This document shows positions 16,084 through 25,577 of a stretch of 64,000 nt of DNA, piece by piece. Source of the DNA: Enhygromyxa salina (GTDB lineage Bacteria > Myxococcota_A > Polyangia > Nannocystales > Nannocystaceae); NCBI RefSeq assembly GCF_000737335.2, contig NZ_JMCC02000021.1, positions 1 to 64,000 on the forward strand, written 5' to 3'. Both the position numbers and the translations under genes were made by a program. A model generated the notes under the pieces. The model did no database searches. It was given only the letters and a program-made list of their open reading frames with translations, and was not told the origin of the DNA. How positions within the stretch are numbered: position 1 is the stretch's first letter; each line of letters begins with the position of its first letter.

Positions 16084-18390
16084 ATGACCGGCACGGCTTC
16101 AGCACAGGTCAAGCAGTGGGCCGCGATCGCAGCCCTGTGCGTGGTGTGTGCGCTCGTGGGCCTGCGCGACTTCGTCTCGGGCAAGCTCAGCCCCTTCTTT
16201 GGCGACATCCGCTTCACCCACCACCCGCTGCTGCGGGCGGGTGCGCGCCGCGACGGACGCTGGCCGCTGTGGAGCGACCACATCTTCAACGGCTACCCGA
16301 TCTTCGCCGACTCGCAGGCCGCCCAATATTATCCGCCGAACTGGGTCGTGCGCTGGTGGGACGACCCCGACGCGTTCACGGCCTTCTTGTTGTTGCACGT
16401 CGTGATCGCCGGGATCGGCATGGTCGCGTGGTTGCGCGGCCACGGGTTTGGGTTGCCGGCGCAGCTGACCGGCGCGGTGTGCTTCGCGTTCTCGGGTCCG
16501 TTCTCGAGCCTTGGCATGCACCTGGGGCTGTTTGCGGTGCTCGCCTGGATCCCCGCCTGGCTCGCGGCCGTGCACCGCGTGACCCGGGTGCCGGGGTTTG
16601 TCTCGGTCGCGATCGCGGGCCTGGTGCTGGGGGCGCTGATCCTCGCGGGCGGTCCCCAGATGCTGGCCGCGGCCGCGCTGTTGACCGCGGCATACTGCGT
16701 GGGGTTGGCGGTCCAGCACCGCGACGATTGGCGCCCGCGTGGCCTGGCCCAGCGCTCGGGTTTGATCGCGGCCAGCGTGATCGTGGGCGCGTGCGTGGGC
16801 GGCGTGGCCTTGCTGCCGCAGCTCGAGTTCATCCCGCTGTCACAGCGCTCGCTCGGGCTCGAGCTTGGGTTTGCCTCGGATCCCCACCTGGCCCCGCACT
16901 CGCTGTGGCGGTTCTTGGCCAGTCCCACGCTGCCGCGGCCGGCCGGCGAAGAGGCCGACCCGCTCGAGCTCTACGCCGGGACGCTGAGCGTAATCCTGGC
17001 GATCGTCGGGCTGGTCACCGCGCTGCGTGGCAAGCACCGCCGCGCGCACGCGGGGGTCGTCGTGGCCTTGGCTGGCGTCGCGGCGCTGACGATCTTCGCC
17101 TCGCTCGGGCCGGCGACGCCGGTGTTTGGCTGGGTCGTCGAGTGGGTCCCCGGGTTTGGCTATTTTCGGGCGCCCTCGCGCTTGATCTGCCTGGCCAGCG
17201 TTGCGCTGGCGTATGCGTGCGCGCTGGGGCTCGAGCTGCATCGGCGCGGCCACGTCCGCGCTCGCTTGCTGCTTGGGGTCGCCGGGGTCGTCGTGCTCGT
17301 CCCGGGGATCGCGGCGTTGACCCGCGAGACCTACGGCGGCGAGCGGTGGGGGCTGCTCGCCGCGCTGCTCGTGGGTGTTGGCGTCGCCGCGCTCGCGCTT
17401 GGCGAGCGCTGGCGCGAGCGGGCCGGCTGGGTGATCGTCGCGGTCACCGTGATCGATCTGGTCGGGCTGGCCGCGCCGCGCAGCCCGTTCGCCAAGCGCA
17501 GCCGCGACGAACCTCCAACCGCGCGCGAGCTCGACGGCCGGGTGATGCAGAGCCTGGAGTACATCGGCGAGCGCGAGCCCGATCCGATCGCGGCCCGGGT
17601 CATGATCGCCGAGGGCCTTGGCTACGGGAGCTACAACCACACGATCCTGCGCGGGCTCGACGGCGTGTCTGGCTACAACGGGACCAGCTTGCTGCGCTTC
17701 TTGGACGTGATGCACCTGATCGAGACGGGCAGCTTCTACCCGCGCACCGGTCTGTACCGTGACGAGACCGCGCTCAAGCCCCGCCAGTTCGACGCGCGCA
17801 TCGACATGTTGGGCGCGCCGTACATCGTCAGCCACGCCGCGCTCAACACCCCTCGCTACAAGTTTCTGCGGCGGCTCTACACGGATCACAAGACCGAGCG
17901 GGTCTCGTTCAACAAGCACGCCGTGCCGCGGGCGTACCTCAGCACCAAGACGATCGTCGCGCCCACGCTTGGCGAGCGCGAGGCTGCGCTGCGAACGTTT
18001 GATCCCGCCCACGAGACCGTCGTCGAGGATCCCAGCCTGGCGCTCAATGGCGCGGCCAGCATCGAGCCCGTCCCGCTCGCGCGCCCACGCCCCGAACACT
18101 TGATCCTCGAGTGTGAGCCGCAGGAGCCGGCGCTGCTCGTGATCACCGACAGCTACTACCCGGGCTGGCGCGCCACCGTCGATGGCATCGAGACGCCGAT
18201 CGTCCCCGTCAACCATATGTTTCGCGGGGTCCCGCTCGAACCTGGTGCCCACGTCGTCGAGCTGGTGTTTCGCCCGCTCAGCTTTGCGATCGGCTGGCGC
18301 CTGAACATCGGCATGCTGGCCTTGCTGGCGCTGGGCATGGCCTGGACCAGCCACCGCCGGCGCGGCGCGAGTAAACCCCTCTCCAGTTGA
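16084..18390 (+). CDS. YfhO-like polytopic membrane protein
   Basis: The 768-residue product has about twelve hydrophobic segments between residues 10 and 470 and a soluble C-terminal region. The early loop with FNGYPIFADSQAAQYYPPNW is characteristic of YfhO/GT-C-like proteins. The C-terminal domain with ITDSYYPGWRATVDG and a final helix matches the YfhO family, where B. subtilis YfhO takes part in lipoteichoic acid glycosylation. A role in transferring sugars from lipid carriers is inferred by family. The gene starts 27 bases after the efflux pump and may be read through from it. A sulfotransferase gene follows 32 bases later on the same strand. Confidence 0.8.
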   Translation: MTGTASAQVKQWAAIAALCVVCALVGLRDFVSGKLSPFFGDIRFTHHPLLRAGARRDGRWPLWSDHIFNGYPIFADSQAAQYYPPNWVVRWWDDPDAFTAFLLLHVVIAGIGMVAWLRGHGFGLPAQLTGAVCFAFSGPFSSLGMHLGLFAVLAWIPAWLAAVHRVTRVPGFVSVAIAGLVLGALILAGGPQMLAAAALLTAAYCVGLAVQHRDDWRPRGLAQRSGLIAASVIVGACVGGVALLPQLEFIPLSQRSLGLELGFASDPHLAPHSLWRFLASPTLPRPAGEEADPLELYAGTLSVILAIVGLVTALRGKHRRAHAGVVVALAGVAALTIFASLGPATPVFGWVVEWVPGFGYFRAPSRLICLASVALAYACALGLELHRRGHVRARLLLGVAGVVVLVPGIAALTRETYGGERWGLLAALLVGVGVAALALGERWRERAGWVIVAVTVIDLVGLAAPRSPFAKRSRDEPPTARELDGRVMQSLEYIGEREPDPIAARVMIAEGLGYGSYNHTILRGLDGVSGYNGTSLLRFLDVMHLIETGSFYPRTGLYRDETALKPRQFDARIDMLGAPYIVSHAALNTPRYKFLRRLYTDHKTERVSFNKHAVPRAYLSTKTIVAPTLGEREAALRTFDPAHETVVEDPSLALNGAASIEPVPLARPRPEHLILECEPQEPALLVITDSYYPGWRATVDGIETPIVPVNHMFRGVPLEPGAHVVELVFRPLSFAIGWRLNIGMLALLALGMAWTSHRRRGASKPLSS

Positions 18391-18421
18391 CCCGGTCGGG
18401 GCGGCGCGGGACCATCGTTGC

Positions 18422-19375
18422 GTGTCCAAGCTCGTGTCTGGCAAAACCACGCTTCTGAGCCCGATGACACCGATGGTGTTGCTGGTGCGGGCCGCCGCGA
18501 GGCTCGGTCGGGCTCGGCCTGCGCTGGGCTTCATCGTGAACAACGGGATGATGCCGCCCGACAGCAAGGTGTTTCGCGGCTACACGCCAACCCAGTCCGA
18601 CGTGTTCGTGACGACCTTCCCCAAGAGCGGCACCAATTGGGGCATGCAGATCTGTCAGCAGATCGCCCACCGCGGCGCCGCCGAGTTCGACCACATTCAC
18701 GAGGTGGTGTGCTGGCCCGAGGCCCCGATGCCCGAGGTGGTCAAGTTCAACGATCCGGGCCCAGCCAGCGCCTCGCCCACCGGCCTGCGCGTGATCAAGA
18801 CCCACCTGCGCGCGGCGATCGTGCCCTACGCGGCCGAGGCCAAGTACTTCACGATCATCCGTGATCCCAAAGAAGTCGTGGTCTCGTCGTACCTGTTCTT
18901 GCTGGGCTTGATGGGTATTCAACACCGGGTCACGCCGTCACAGTGGGTGGATTGGTGGTGTGATCCGTCGTTCCTTGGCGGCGCGTGGGCCGAGCACACC
19001 AAGGGGTTTTGGGCCATGCGTGATCGGCCAAACGTGGTCGTGCGCAGCTTCAACCAGGTCAAGGCCGACCTGGGCGGAACCATCGACGCGGTCGCCGAGC
19101 TGATGGGGGTCGAGCTGAGCGCGAGCGAGCGGGCCGCGGTCGCCGAGCGCGGAAGCTTCGCCTACATGAAGCAGCACGAGTCGCAGTTCGCCCCGCCGCC
19201 GGTCCCCTTGGCCAAGCCAGACCAGGCCCCCAACATGATCCGTCGCGGCGCGGCCGGGGGCTCCGACGAGCTCATCGACGCGGCCCAGCGCGCTCGGATC
19301 AACGCGTTCAGCCGGGCGCGGCTGCGCGAGATCGGGTCCGACTTTCCCTACGACGAGCTGTTCGCGGCCAACTGA
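18422..19375 (+). CDS. PAPS-dependent sulfotransferase (Sulfotransfer_1 type)
   Basis: The 317-residue product has both nucleotide-binding signatures of cytosolic-type sulfotransferases. The 5'-phosphosulfate loop is TTFPKSGTNW (64-73) and the 3'-phosphate motif is IIRDPKEVVVSSY (about 141-153). The catalytic His is probably in RVIKTHLR (about 125). The C-terminal RRG motif (MIRRGAAGG), used for PAPS binding in the animal enzymes, is also present. This is close to the animal cytosolic SULT layout. The substrate is not predictable; lipids, steroids or phenolics are usual in the family. It uses a GTG start. Its last 28 bases overlap the 3' end of the convergent methyltransferase gene. Confidence 0.92.
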   Translation: MSKLVSGKTTLLSPMTPMVLLVRAAARLGRARPALGFIVNNGMMPPDSKVFRGYTPTQSDVFVTTFPKSGTNWGMQICQQIAHRGAAEFDHIHEVVCWPEAPMPEVVKFNDPGPASASPTGLRVIKTHLRAAIVPYAAEAKYFTIIRDPKEVVVSSYLFLLGLMGIQHRVTPSQWVDWWCDPSFLGGAWAEHTKGFWAMRDRPNVVVRSFNQVKADLGGTIDAVAELMGVELSASERAAVAERGSFAYMKQHESQFAPPPVPLAKPDQAPNMIRRGAAGGSDELIDAAQRARINAFSRARLREIGSDFPYDELFAAN

Positions 19376-20076
19376 GGATCGGGCGACTCGGGCTTGTCAC
19401 CGCGGGCCAGATACAGCTGGCCGCCGTGCTGCTTGGTGCTGGGGAGTGGGTCTCGCGCGTAGTTCGTGGCCAGCCGCTCGAGGGGGGTCCAGGTCCGTCG
19501 GCGGATGTCGGCGCGCGCGACCAGGTTGACCATGCGGCCCTGAAAGTCGGGCTTGTCCGCGTACACGTCCACGACCACGCAGCGACCACCCGGCGCCAGC
19601 AACCCCCACAGCCGCTCGAAGGCCTGCTCCCAGTCTGGAAAGGCGGTGAGGCCAAGGAACACGTGCAGACGATCGATCCGCGGCGGCGCTTGATTGGGCG
19701 CGGACACGGCGGTTGCGAGCGCGCTGGGATCGAGGGTGCGGACGTCGTGCTCGAGCAGGTGCACGTGATCCCAGCCCCGCAACCCCGCTCGCTTGCTGGC
19801 CTGGGCGAGCATGCCCGCAGAGAAGTCCACGCCGATCAGCGTCCCGGTGTTGGTGATCCGCGGGGCGATCTCATCGAAGCTCTGGCCCGTGCCACAGGGG
19901 AGATCGAGCACCGTGTGGCCCGGCGCGAGCGCGAGCGCGTTGGCGGCGAGGCCGCGCTGCTCGCGGTACAGGGGCTCGAGCGAGCGATCGTAGAACCCCG
20001 AGAACATGTCGTACCAGCCCATGGCGTAGCCTGGATATACCAGCTGGGCGCGGGCGCTCGAGTGCTTGGATCCCAT
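19348..20076 (-). CDS. Class I SAM-dependent methyltransferase
   Basis: The 242-residue product has the UbiE/Methyltransf_11 layout. The SAM-binding motif I is TVLDLPCGTGQSFD (about 54-67), motif II is LIGVDFSAGMLAQA, and the post-motif strand is LHVFLGLTAFPDWEQAFERL, followed by LLAPGGRCVVVDVY. Motif I has Pro-Cys where most have GCG, which is tolerated in the family. The N-terminal WYDMFSGFYDRSLEPLYREQR resembles UbiE-like enzymes acting on hydrophobic small molecules. The start at 20076 gives a full N terminus; ATG at 20022 is an alternative. It is divergent from the ATP-grasp gene with 36 bases between, so the promoters must be very close. Confidence 0.85.
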   Translation of the reverse strand: MGSKHSSARAQLVYPGYAMGWYDMFSGFYDRSLEPLYREQRGLAANALALAPGHTVLDLPCGTGQSFDEIAPRITNTGTLIGVDFSAGMLAQASKRAGLRGWDHVHLLEHDVRTLDPSALATAVSAPNQAPPRIDRLHVFLGLTAFPDWEQAFERLWGLLAPGGRCVVVDVYADKPDFQGRMVNLVARADIRRRTWTPLERLATNYARDPLPSTKQHGGQLYLARGDKPESPDPQLAANSSS

Positions 20077-20112
20077 CGCGTTGCAGTGAGCGAGCTGCGA
20101 AGCTCCGCCGTC

Positions 20113-21015
20113 ATGCGCATCGCCCTTGCGACCTGCTCGACCCTGCCCAGCCACGAGCACGATGATCGAGCGCTGCACGCCGCGCTGCGCGGGCGAGGTG
20201 CGGTCGTGAAGCAGCCGATCTGGGATGACCCTTCGGTCGACTGGTCGGTGTTTGACGCGGTCCTGATCCGCACGACCTGGGACTACCACTACAAGCACGC
20301 GGCGTTCGTCGCCTGGGCCACGCGCGTGGGTGCTGGCGTGCCGTTGTTCAACCCGGCCCCGGTGGTCGCGTGGAACACCCACAAGCACTACCTGCGCGAG
20401 CTCGAAGACCACGGCGTGCCGCTGGCCGAGACCGCCTGGCTCGACGCCGGGCAGCTCCACGATCTGCCGTCGCTCGTCCGCGCCCGCTCGATCCGCCGCG
20501 GGTTTCTGAAGCCAGTGCTGGGCGCCAACGCTCGCGACACGCTGCGCTTCGACGCCGGTGATTCGGCCCAGCTCGCGGCCGCGCAGGCGCACCTGACCCG
20601 GGTCACGGACACCGGCGACATGATGTTGCAGCCGTACCTGAGCAGCGTCGAGCGGCACGGCGAGGTCTCGGCGATCTACTTCGATGGCGCGCTCAGCCAC
20701 GCGGTCCGCAAGCTGCCCGTCGCCGGCGACTACCGGGTCCAGGACGACTACGGCGCCCACGATGCGCCGATCGAGCTCGACCGCGAGCAGCTGGAGATCT
20801 GCGAGCAGACCCTCGCTGCGCTGGCTTCGGTCGTGAAGGCGCGAGGGTGGGAGCTTCAGCTGCCGCTGCTCTACGCGCGCGTCGACCTGCTGCGGGACGA
20901 TGCCGGCCGTTGGGTGCTCAACGAGCTCGAGATCGTCGAGCCTTCGTTGTTCTTCCGCCACGGGCCGGTCGCGGGGCAGCGCCTCGCCGACGCGCTGCTG
21001 GGTCGCGTCCGCTGA
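20113..21015 (+). CDS. ATP-grasp family ligase-like protein
   Basis: The 300-residue product resembles RimK/glutathione-synthetase-like ATP-grasp enzymes, which join a carboxylate to an amine or thiol using ATP. It starts IALATCSTLPSHEHDD and continues with DAVLIRTTWDYHYKHAAFVAWA. NTHKHYLRELEDHGVPLAET is the pre-grasp region, RGFLKPVLGANARDTLRF the ATP-binding strand with Lys, MMLQPYL the hinge, and RVDLLRDDAGRWVLNELEIVEPSLFF the metal-binding end (Asp, Glu, Asn/Glu). All key elements appear intact. The substrate is unknown. It is a single gene divergent from the methyltransferase and 51 bases before the arylsulfotransferase-like gene. Confidence 0.88.
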   Translation: MRIALATCSTLPSHEHDDRALHAALRGRGAVVKQPIWDDPSVDWSVFDAVLIRTTWDYHYKHAAFVAWATRVGAGVPLFNPAPVVAWNTHKHYLRELEDHGVPLAETAWLDAGQLHDLPSLVRARSIRRGFLKPVLGANARDTLRFDAGDSAQLAAAQAHLTRVTDTGDMMLQPYLSSVERHGEVSAIYFDGALSHAVRKLPVAGDYRVQDDYGAHDAPIELDREQLEICEQTLAALASVVKARGWELQLPLLYARVDLLRDDAGRWVLNELEIVEPSLFFRHGPVAGQRLADALLGRVR

Positions 21016-21066
21016 CGACCGGGTTCTCGTGAGACCAGGCTCGCGCACTTCGGTTATTGTTGCTCG

Positions 21067-22551
21067 GTGCGATCGGCCGTCTGCGTAGTGCTCTCGCTCG
21101 GATCCGTGGTGGCCTGCTCCGCGGCCGCCGAGCCAGCGTTGCTCGTGGGTGAGATCGAGGTGATCCATCACGAGACCCAGCCGATGGTCGTGGACCTGTG
21201 CTTCGAGCTGTCCGAGCCGGACCCGGACCGTGCGATCCTGGTGACCGCTGTCGACCTCGACGATCCAGGGGTGGTCAGCGCCCGACTCTCGCCGCTCGAC
21301 GGTGATCCCGAGTGCGTGCGCGTGCGCGGGCTCGAGCCGGGGGTCGAGCACGAACTCGAGCTGCAGCTCGGCGACGTGGAGCGGCACGGGGTGAGCTTCA
21401 CAACCCTCGCGCCGCTGCCCGGCTACCTCGACTCGTTCGCGGTCTCGAGCGCAGACGCATCCGCGGCCAGCGACGACTACCGCCTCTTCGATCTCTCGGT
21501 GCTGTTCTCGGACGAGCCGCTTGGGGTGTTCGCGGTCGACAATCAAGGGGTGACCCGCTGGTACCTGGGGGGGCCGCCCATGAGCGCCGGGCTGCCAGCG
21601 CTGTGGACCGGGCTGAGCCTGCGCGACAATGGTGAGATTCTGCTGTTGCGTGACGACGCGGCGCTGATCGTCGACGAGCTTGGGATCGAGCAGCTGCGCA
21701 TCGAAGCCGACACGCTTGGGGTGCCCGGCTTTCACCACGACATATTGGAGCTACCCAACGGCAATTTTGTCGCGCTCAGCTTCAGCTTTCGTGACATCGA
21801 CTATGGGCCCGAGGGCGTGCTGCCCGTCGCGGGTGATCGGATCGTGGAGTTCACGCCAGCCGGCGAGCTGGTGTGGAGCTGGGACAGCTTCGATCACCTG
21901 GACACGAATCGCCGCGTCGAAGATTTCTGGGGGACCTTCGTGATCGTAAACCCGGCGACCGGGGTCGAGCACCACGACTGGACCCACGCCAACGGCTTGG
22001 TCTACGAGCCCAGCCGCGACGAGCTGCTGGTCTCGCTGCGCCATCAAGACTGGGTGCTGGCGCTCGATCGCGAGTCGGGTCAGATCCGCTGGCGGCTTGG
22101 CCCCGAGGGCGACTTCAGCCTGAGTGCGGGGTCCTGGTTTTGGCATCAACACTCCCCGCAGTGGCAGGCCGACGGCAGCTTGCTGCTCTACGACAACGGG
22201 ATCGGTGATCCTGCGCTGCCGATCGAGCAGGCCCGCTCGCGCGCGGTTCGCTATGTGCTCGACACCGCGAGCATGACCGCCACACAAGCGTGGGAGGACG
22301 ACGCCGCGCCATTCTTGTCAACGGTCGCCGGCGACGCCGACCGCACCTCTGACGGCACCATGCTCGCGCTGGACTCGCTGATCGCCGTTGATCCCCTCGA
22401 TCCACTCGCGGGGGCGTACATGCGGATCCGCGAGCTCGATCCAAGCGCGTCACCCATGCAGGTGTGGTCGCTGACCGGGCCGGTGGGGCGGTTTGCGTAT
22501 CGAGCGGTGCCGATCAATCGGTTGGTCGGCGCCGCGAGTGATCCGCGGTAG
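21067..22551 (+). CDS. Arylsulfotransferase (ASST)-like lipoprotein
   Basis: The 494-residue product starts with GTG and has a lipobox (VVAC, Cys17). After a fibronectin-like N-terminal part (about 25-115) it has a six-bladed propeller as in ASST (PF05935). Phrases include NQGVTRWYLGG, GFHHDILELPNGNFVALS, HHDWTHANGLVYEP, GQIRWRLGPEG and WFWHQHSPQW. The conserved His residues of the family (HH.D, HDW.H, HQH) are visible. Characterised ASSTs transfer sulfate from aryl sulfates to phenols in the periplasm using a catalytic His. Most are soluble or TAT/Sec-exported; a lipid-anchored form is less common. The PAPS sulfotransferase gene lies 1.7 kb upstream. Confidence 0.85.
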   Translation: MRSAVCVVLSLGSVVACSAAAEPALLVGEIEVIHHETQPMVVDLCFELSEPDPDRAILVTAVDLDDPGVVSARLSPLDGDPECVRVRGLEPGVEHELELQLGDVERHGVSFTTLAPLPGYLDSFAVSSADASAASDDYRLFDLSVLFSDEPLGVFAVDNQGVTRWYLGGPPMSAGLPALWTGLSLRDNGEILLLRDDAALIVDELGIEQLRIEADTLGVPGFHHDILELPNGNFVALSFSFRDIDYGPEGVLPVAGDRIVEFTPAGELVWSWDSFDHLDTNRRVEDFWGTFVIVNPATGVEHHDWTHANGLVYEPSRDELLVSLRHQDWVLALDRESGQIRWRLGPEGDFSLSAGSWFWHQHSPQWQADGSLLLYDNGIGDPALPIEQARSRAVRYVLDTASMTATQAWEDDAAPFLSTVAGDADRTSDGTMLALDSLIAVDPLDPLAGAYMRIRELDPSASPMQVWSLTGPVGRFAYRAVPINRLVGAASDPR

Positions 22552-22603
22552 CGGGCGCGTGGTACGGTTGTGGTAATTGATGACGGCCGTCGGGCACGAG
22601 CGC

Positions 22604-23185
22604 ATGCGAGTCCAATCCATCATTCCAGTCGCTACAGCTGCGGTCGTCTTGCTTGGGTGCCCGTCCACAGAGGTGGCAGACACGAGCACGGGTGGGTCCG
22701 AGTCGGGTTTGGACAGCGGGACCGACGTTACGGACACGACTGGCTTGGAGACGGACACGACTGGCTTGGAGACGGACACGGGCGAGCCGTGCACGGGTGA
22801 CACCTGCAGCTCCACGCTGACTCTGCGCTTCGCCCACGCGCTGCCGTTGCTCGAGGGCCCCCATCGGTTTCGGATCCAGACGCCCGCCCACGACATCTTG
22901 TGCAGCGTCGAAGCCAGCCTCGAGGGGGACAAGTCGTGCTTTGGGTTCGCGTTCGCGGACCTCAGCTGGACGCCCGAGCTGGTGACGGTGCTGTTGACCA
23001 ACCCCTTCTTCGACACGGTGACCAACCCCGAGGCCACGCCCTTCGAGGCCGTCAGCGTTCAAGTCGAGCGTGGTGACGAGCTGATCTTCGAGGCCCAGCT
23101 CCCGGTTGACGCGGGTGAGGCGATGCAGCCCGACCCCTGCGGCCCGGCGTGCTGGCAAGCCCTCGCGCAGGCGACGATCGACTGA
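22604..23185 (+). CDS. Small lipoprotein with duplicated DTTGLET linker
   Basis: The 193-residue product has a lipobox (VLLGC, Cys19). A Thr/Asp/Glu linker containing the in-frame duplication DTTGLET-DTTGLET comes from a 21-bp direct repeat at about 22736-22777. The globular part (about 70-193) starts after CTGDTC. It reads as a beta-sandwich with LRFAHALPLLEGPHRFRIQT and paired cysteines (CSVEAS, SCFGFAF, CGPACW), similar in tone to DUF4397-type domains, though I would not assign it. In-frame starts upstream (TTG 22577, ATG 22580) would add residues ahead of a normal signal peptide, so I prefer 22604. Function is unknown. Confidence 0.7.
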   Translation: MRVQSIIPVATAAVVLLGCPSTEVADTSTGGSESGLDSGTDVTDTTGLETDTTGLETDTGEPCTGDTCSSTLTLRFAHALPLLEGPHRFRIQTPAHDILCSVEASLEGDKSCFGFAFADLSWTPELVTVLLTNPFFDTVTNPEATPFEAVSVQVERGDELIFEAQLPVDAGEAMQPDPCGPACWQALAQATID

Positions 23186-23216
23186 CGCGACGTGGCGGCG
23201 CTGACCCGCGGGCATG

Positions 23217-23234
23217 TTCGGGGCCAACCCCGAA
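23217..23234. terminator. Bidirectional hairpin between convergent genes
   Basis: The arms ttcgggg and ccccgaa are perfect complements with a ccaa loop. The hairpin sits between the stop of the 22604 lipoprotein gene and the stop of the 23236 membrane protein gene, so it can serve as terminator for both. The flanking runs are short and there is no long T-tract. Confidence 0.5.
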
Positions 23235-23235
23235 A

Positions 23236-25404
23236 TCACTCGGGCTTGCGGTAGGCCCGAAACAGCCGCAGCTCGATCTGATCGAGCTCGCCCAGGCCAA
23301 ACGCGAGGTTCTCGTCGTACGGCCGCGAAGCAAACCGGGTCGCCGCGACCTCCTCGAGCGTGACGAACCCCTCGATCGCGCGACACACGGGCGCCTTGGG
23401 CTCACTGACGTCTTTGTAGGCAAAGCACGGCAGCCCCTCGTACCAGTACAGGCACGCTGGCGGATCCTCGAGCAACGCCCGGACGTGGTCGGGCAGCTCC
23501 GGCTCGCCCTGTTTGGCTTGGAGGATCTCGACGACGTCATAGCGCTCGCGCTGGACCCCGTTCTCGATCCAGATACCGACTCGCGCAAACCGAGGTCCGG
23601 CGCCGACGCCCGTGTATTCCAAGACGGTGCACTGGGCCGGGATCTGCTCGCGGACCTCGTGCACGAACATCCACTCTTGCACATCGTTGAGCGCGACATT
23701 GCGAATACCGTGAAGGTGGATCAGCGGCGACGCCAGCACATACGCGAGCGCGCCCCCACGCAGCAATTGGTAGCGCCGCTGGGTCAGCCATGGCTTGCGG
23801 GCGCGGGCGTCGTCCAGCCAGCGCAGCCCGGCATCGGCCCCGCACGCGACCAACAGCATGTAGGGCACGATCAAGTGCAGGTGGTAGCGGGCCTGCATGT
23901 ACATCGAATCCGGGATGATGTAGGCGTGCGCGATCAAGAACGCGAGTAGCCAGCCCACCACGAACGCGAACAACCGTCGCCGGCCGCGGCGCCATAGATC
24001 AATCGCCCCCCACACCGCCAGCAGCGTCAGCAAAGGCGGCGAGAACACCGGGTTGAGCAGCGCGTTGAGCCGCGGGCTGACGACGACCATCAGCGCCGAG
24101 GTCACGGTTCGCAGGCTCATGCCCTCGTTGACCTGGTCGCCAAATCCCTCGAGCAGCTGCGGGACCCCAAGCCCAAAGGTCACCAACAAGATCACCAAGA
24201 ATGTTGCGATGCTGCGCGCGGGCGTGGCTTTTTGTTTGTCGGTGCGCACGCCTTGATCCACGAACACCGTGGCCAGCAGCAGCGGGCAGTACAAGATGTT
24301 GAGCGGCCGCAATTGATAGACCACCGCGATCGGGAACCCGACCAGCGCGAGCGCGATCCAGCCGCCAAGCTTCGACTTGCCACGGGTCGCCTGATGGACC
24401 AACGCGAACGCCGTTGAGCTGATCGTGATCGATGAAATGAAGCCCGCGTCGGAGTGCGAGAAGCGCAGGTGCAGCGGCAAGATCGCGACGACGAGGGCCG
24501 CCACGATCGCGGCGCGGTGATCATCGAGCAGGTAGCGAACGTGGGCGAAGATCGCCAGCGGCGCGAGCAGCGAGAACGCGAGCTCGGTGCCGGTGACCAC
24601 ATCGCTGAGCCAGACTGGATCCGGGTGCAGCAGCGCCAACCCCGGGCCATGGAAGATCTTGCCGGCGGGGACCAGCAGCCGCGTATAGGGCCACGGCGCC
24701 AGCGCGACGGTTGGGGACAAGCCCACGCGCAGCCCGGCGCCAAGCACCACAATCCCCGGCAGCGCCCACCGGTGCCAGCGCGGGGCCCCGCGCAGGGTGT
24801 CGACCGCCATCACGATCAACACGGCGGTCACGAACAGCAAGAACACCAGCCCGTCGCGCAACCACAGCTCGATCATGGAACCGAGCCGCATGTGATCCAG
24901 CTCGAACCCAAACGGGTACTCGCGCGGCTCACCGGCATAGACCACGTTGGTGCCCCAGAACGCGCCGTCGTCGTTGGCTGTGATCGCCCCGACCAGGGTC
25001 GCCACCGCCGCCTCGCTGCCTGGCGGCTGCTCGATCACCTGCAACGCGAAGCCCGTCAGCGCCTGGGCACCGGGGGGTGCGTGGTCGAGGTGGTCGAGGC
25101 TGACCTGCGCGTAGCCGCGCTGGCCTTCGGTCTCGGGGCCCTCGATCCAGACGTTGATCGTGCCGACGTTGATCCCGAACGAGTGCAAGCGCCAACCTGG
25201 CGCGAGCTCGTCTCCGATCGCGTGGGGCTGGAACAGCGCGGTGATCTCCGCCTCGCGGCCAGGCACGATCACGGGGCGGGTGTCGGCGGACGAGCCCGCG
25301 GGCGCAGCCGCGACGGGCCGAGGCAGCAGCACGCTCAGCAGCACCAACGCCAGCGCCAGCAGACCCAAGAGGGGACGTGGCAAGACCCGCGCACGAGGGA
25401 GCAC
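23236..25404 (-). CDS. Large polytopic membrane protein, GT-C-like
   Basis: The 722-residue product (GTG start proposed at 25404, giving a signal-like N terminus VLPRARVLPRPLLGLLALAL) has a periplasmic beta-rich domain at about 35-175. About eleven to twelve membrane helices follow between 180 and 560, with a soluble C-terminal domain after them. The loop FSHSDAGFISS after the second large helix and the YILYCP-type helices fit GT-C glycosyltransferase-like proteins, which use polyprenyl-linked sugars. There is no clear catalytic DD/DE motif, so function is open. A longer frame continues to 25707 but is Arg/Pro-rich and crosses the divergent gene's start. It is divergent from the 25578 gene, which encodes a similar type of protein. 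Confidence 0.75.
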   Translation of the reverse strand: MLPRARVLPRPLLGLLALALVLLSVLLPRPVAAAPAGSSADTRPVIVPGREAEITALFQPHAIGDELAPGWRLHSFGINVGTINVWIEGPETEGQRGYAQVSLDHLDHAPPGAQALTGFALQVIEQPPGSEAAVATLVGAITANDDGAFWGTNVVYAGEPREYPFGFELDHMRLGSMIELWLRDGLVFLLFVTAVLIVMAVDTLRGAPRWHRWALPGIVVLGAGLRVGLSPTVALAPWPYTRLLVPAGKIFHGPGLALLHPDPVWLSDVVTGTELAFSLLAPLAIFAHVRYLLDDHRAAIVAALVVAILPLHLRFSHSDAGFISSITISSTAFALVHQATRGKSKLGGWIALALVGFPIAVVYQLRPLNILYCPLLLATVFVDQGVRTDKQKATPARSIATFLVILLVTFGLGVPQLLEGFGDQVNEGMSLRTVTSALMVVVSPRLNALLNPVFSPPLLTLLAVWGAIDLWRRGRRRLFAFVVGWLLAFLIAHAYIIPDSMYMQARYHLHLIVPYMLLVACGADAGLRWLDDARARKPWLTQRRYQLLRGGALAYVLASPLIHLHGIRNVALNDVQEWMFVHEVREQIPAQCTVLEYTGVGAGPRFARVGIWIENGVQRERYDVVEILQAKQGEPELPDHVRALLEDPPACLYWYEGLPCFAYKDVSEPKAPVCRAIEGFVTLEEVAATRFASRPYDENLAFGLGELDQIELRLFRAYRKPE

Positions 25405-25577
25405 GGGCGCAGGATACAGGTCTTCGCCGGGTGAATGTCCGCGCGCGGGTGTTGGCCGACGTGCTTGGGCAGTGATTTCGCTTCCGTTCCGGCCGGGTGA
25501 CACCGAGCCCAGCGCCACCGAGCCCGACGCCGTTTCGCGTGTCTGTGATCTGCGCCGGGCGCTACACTGCGGCGGTC

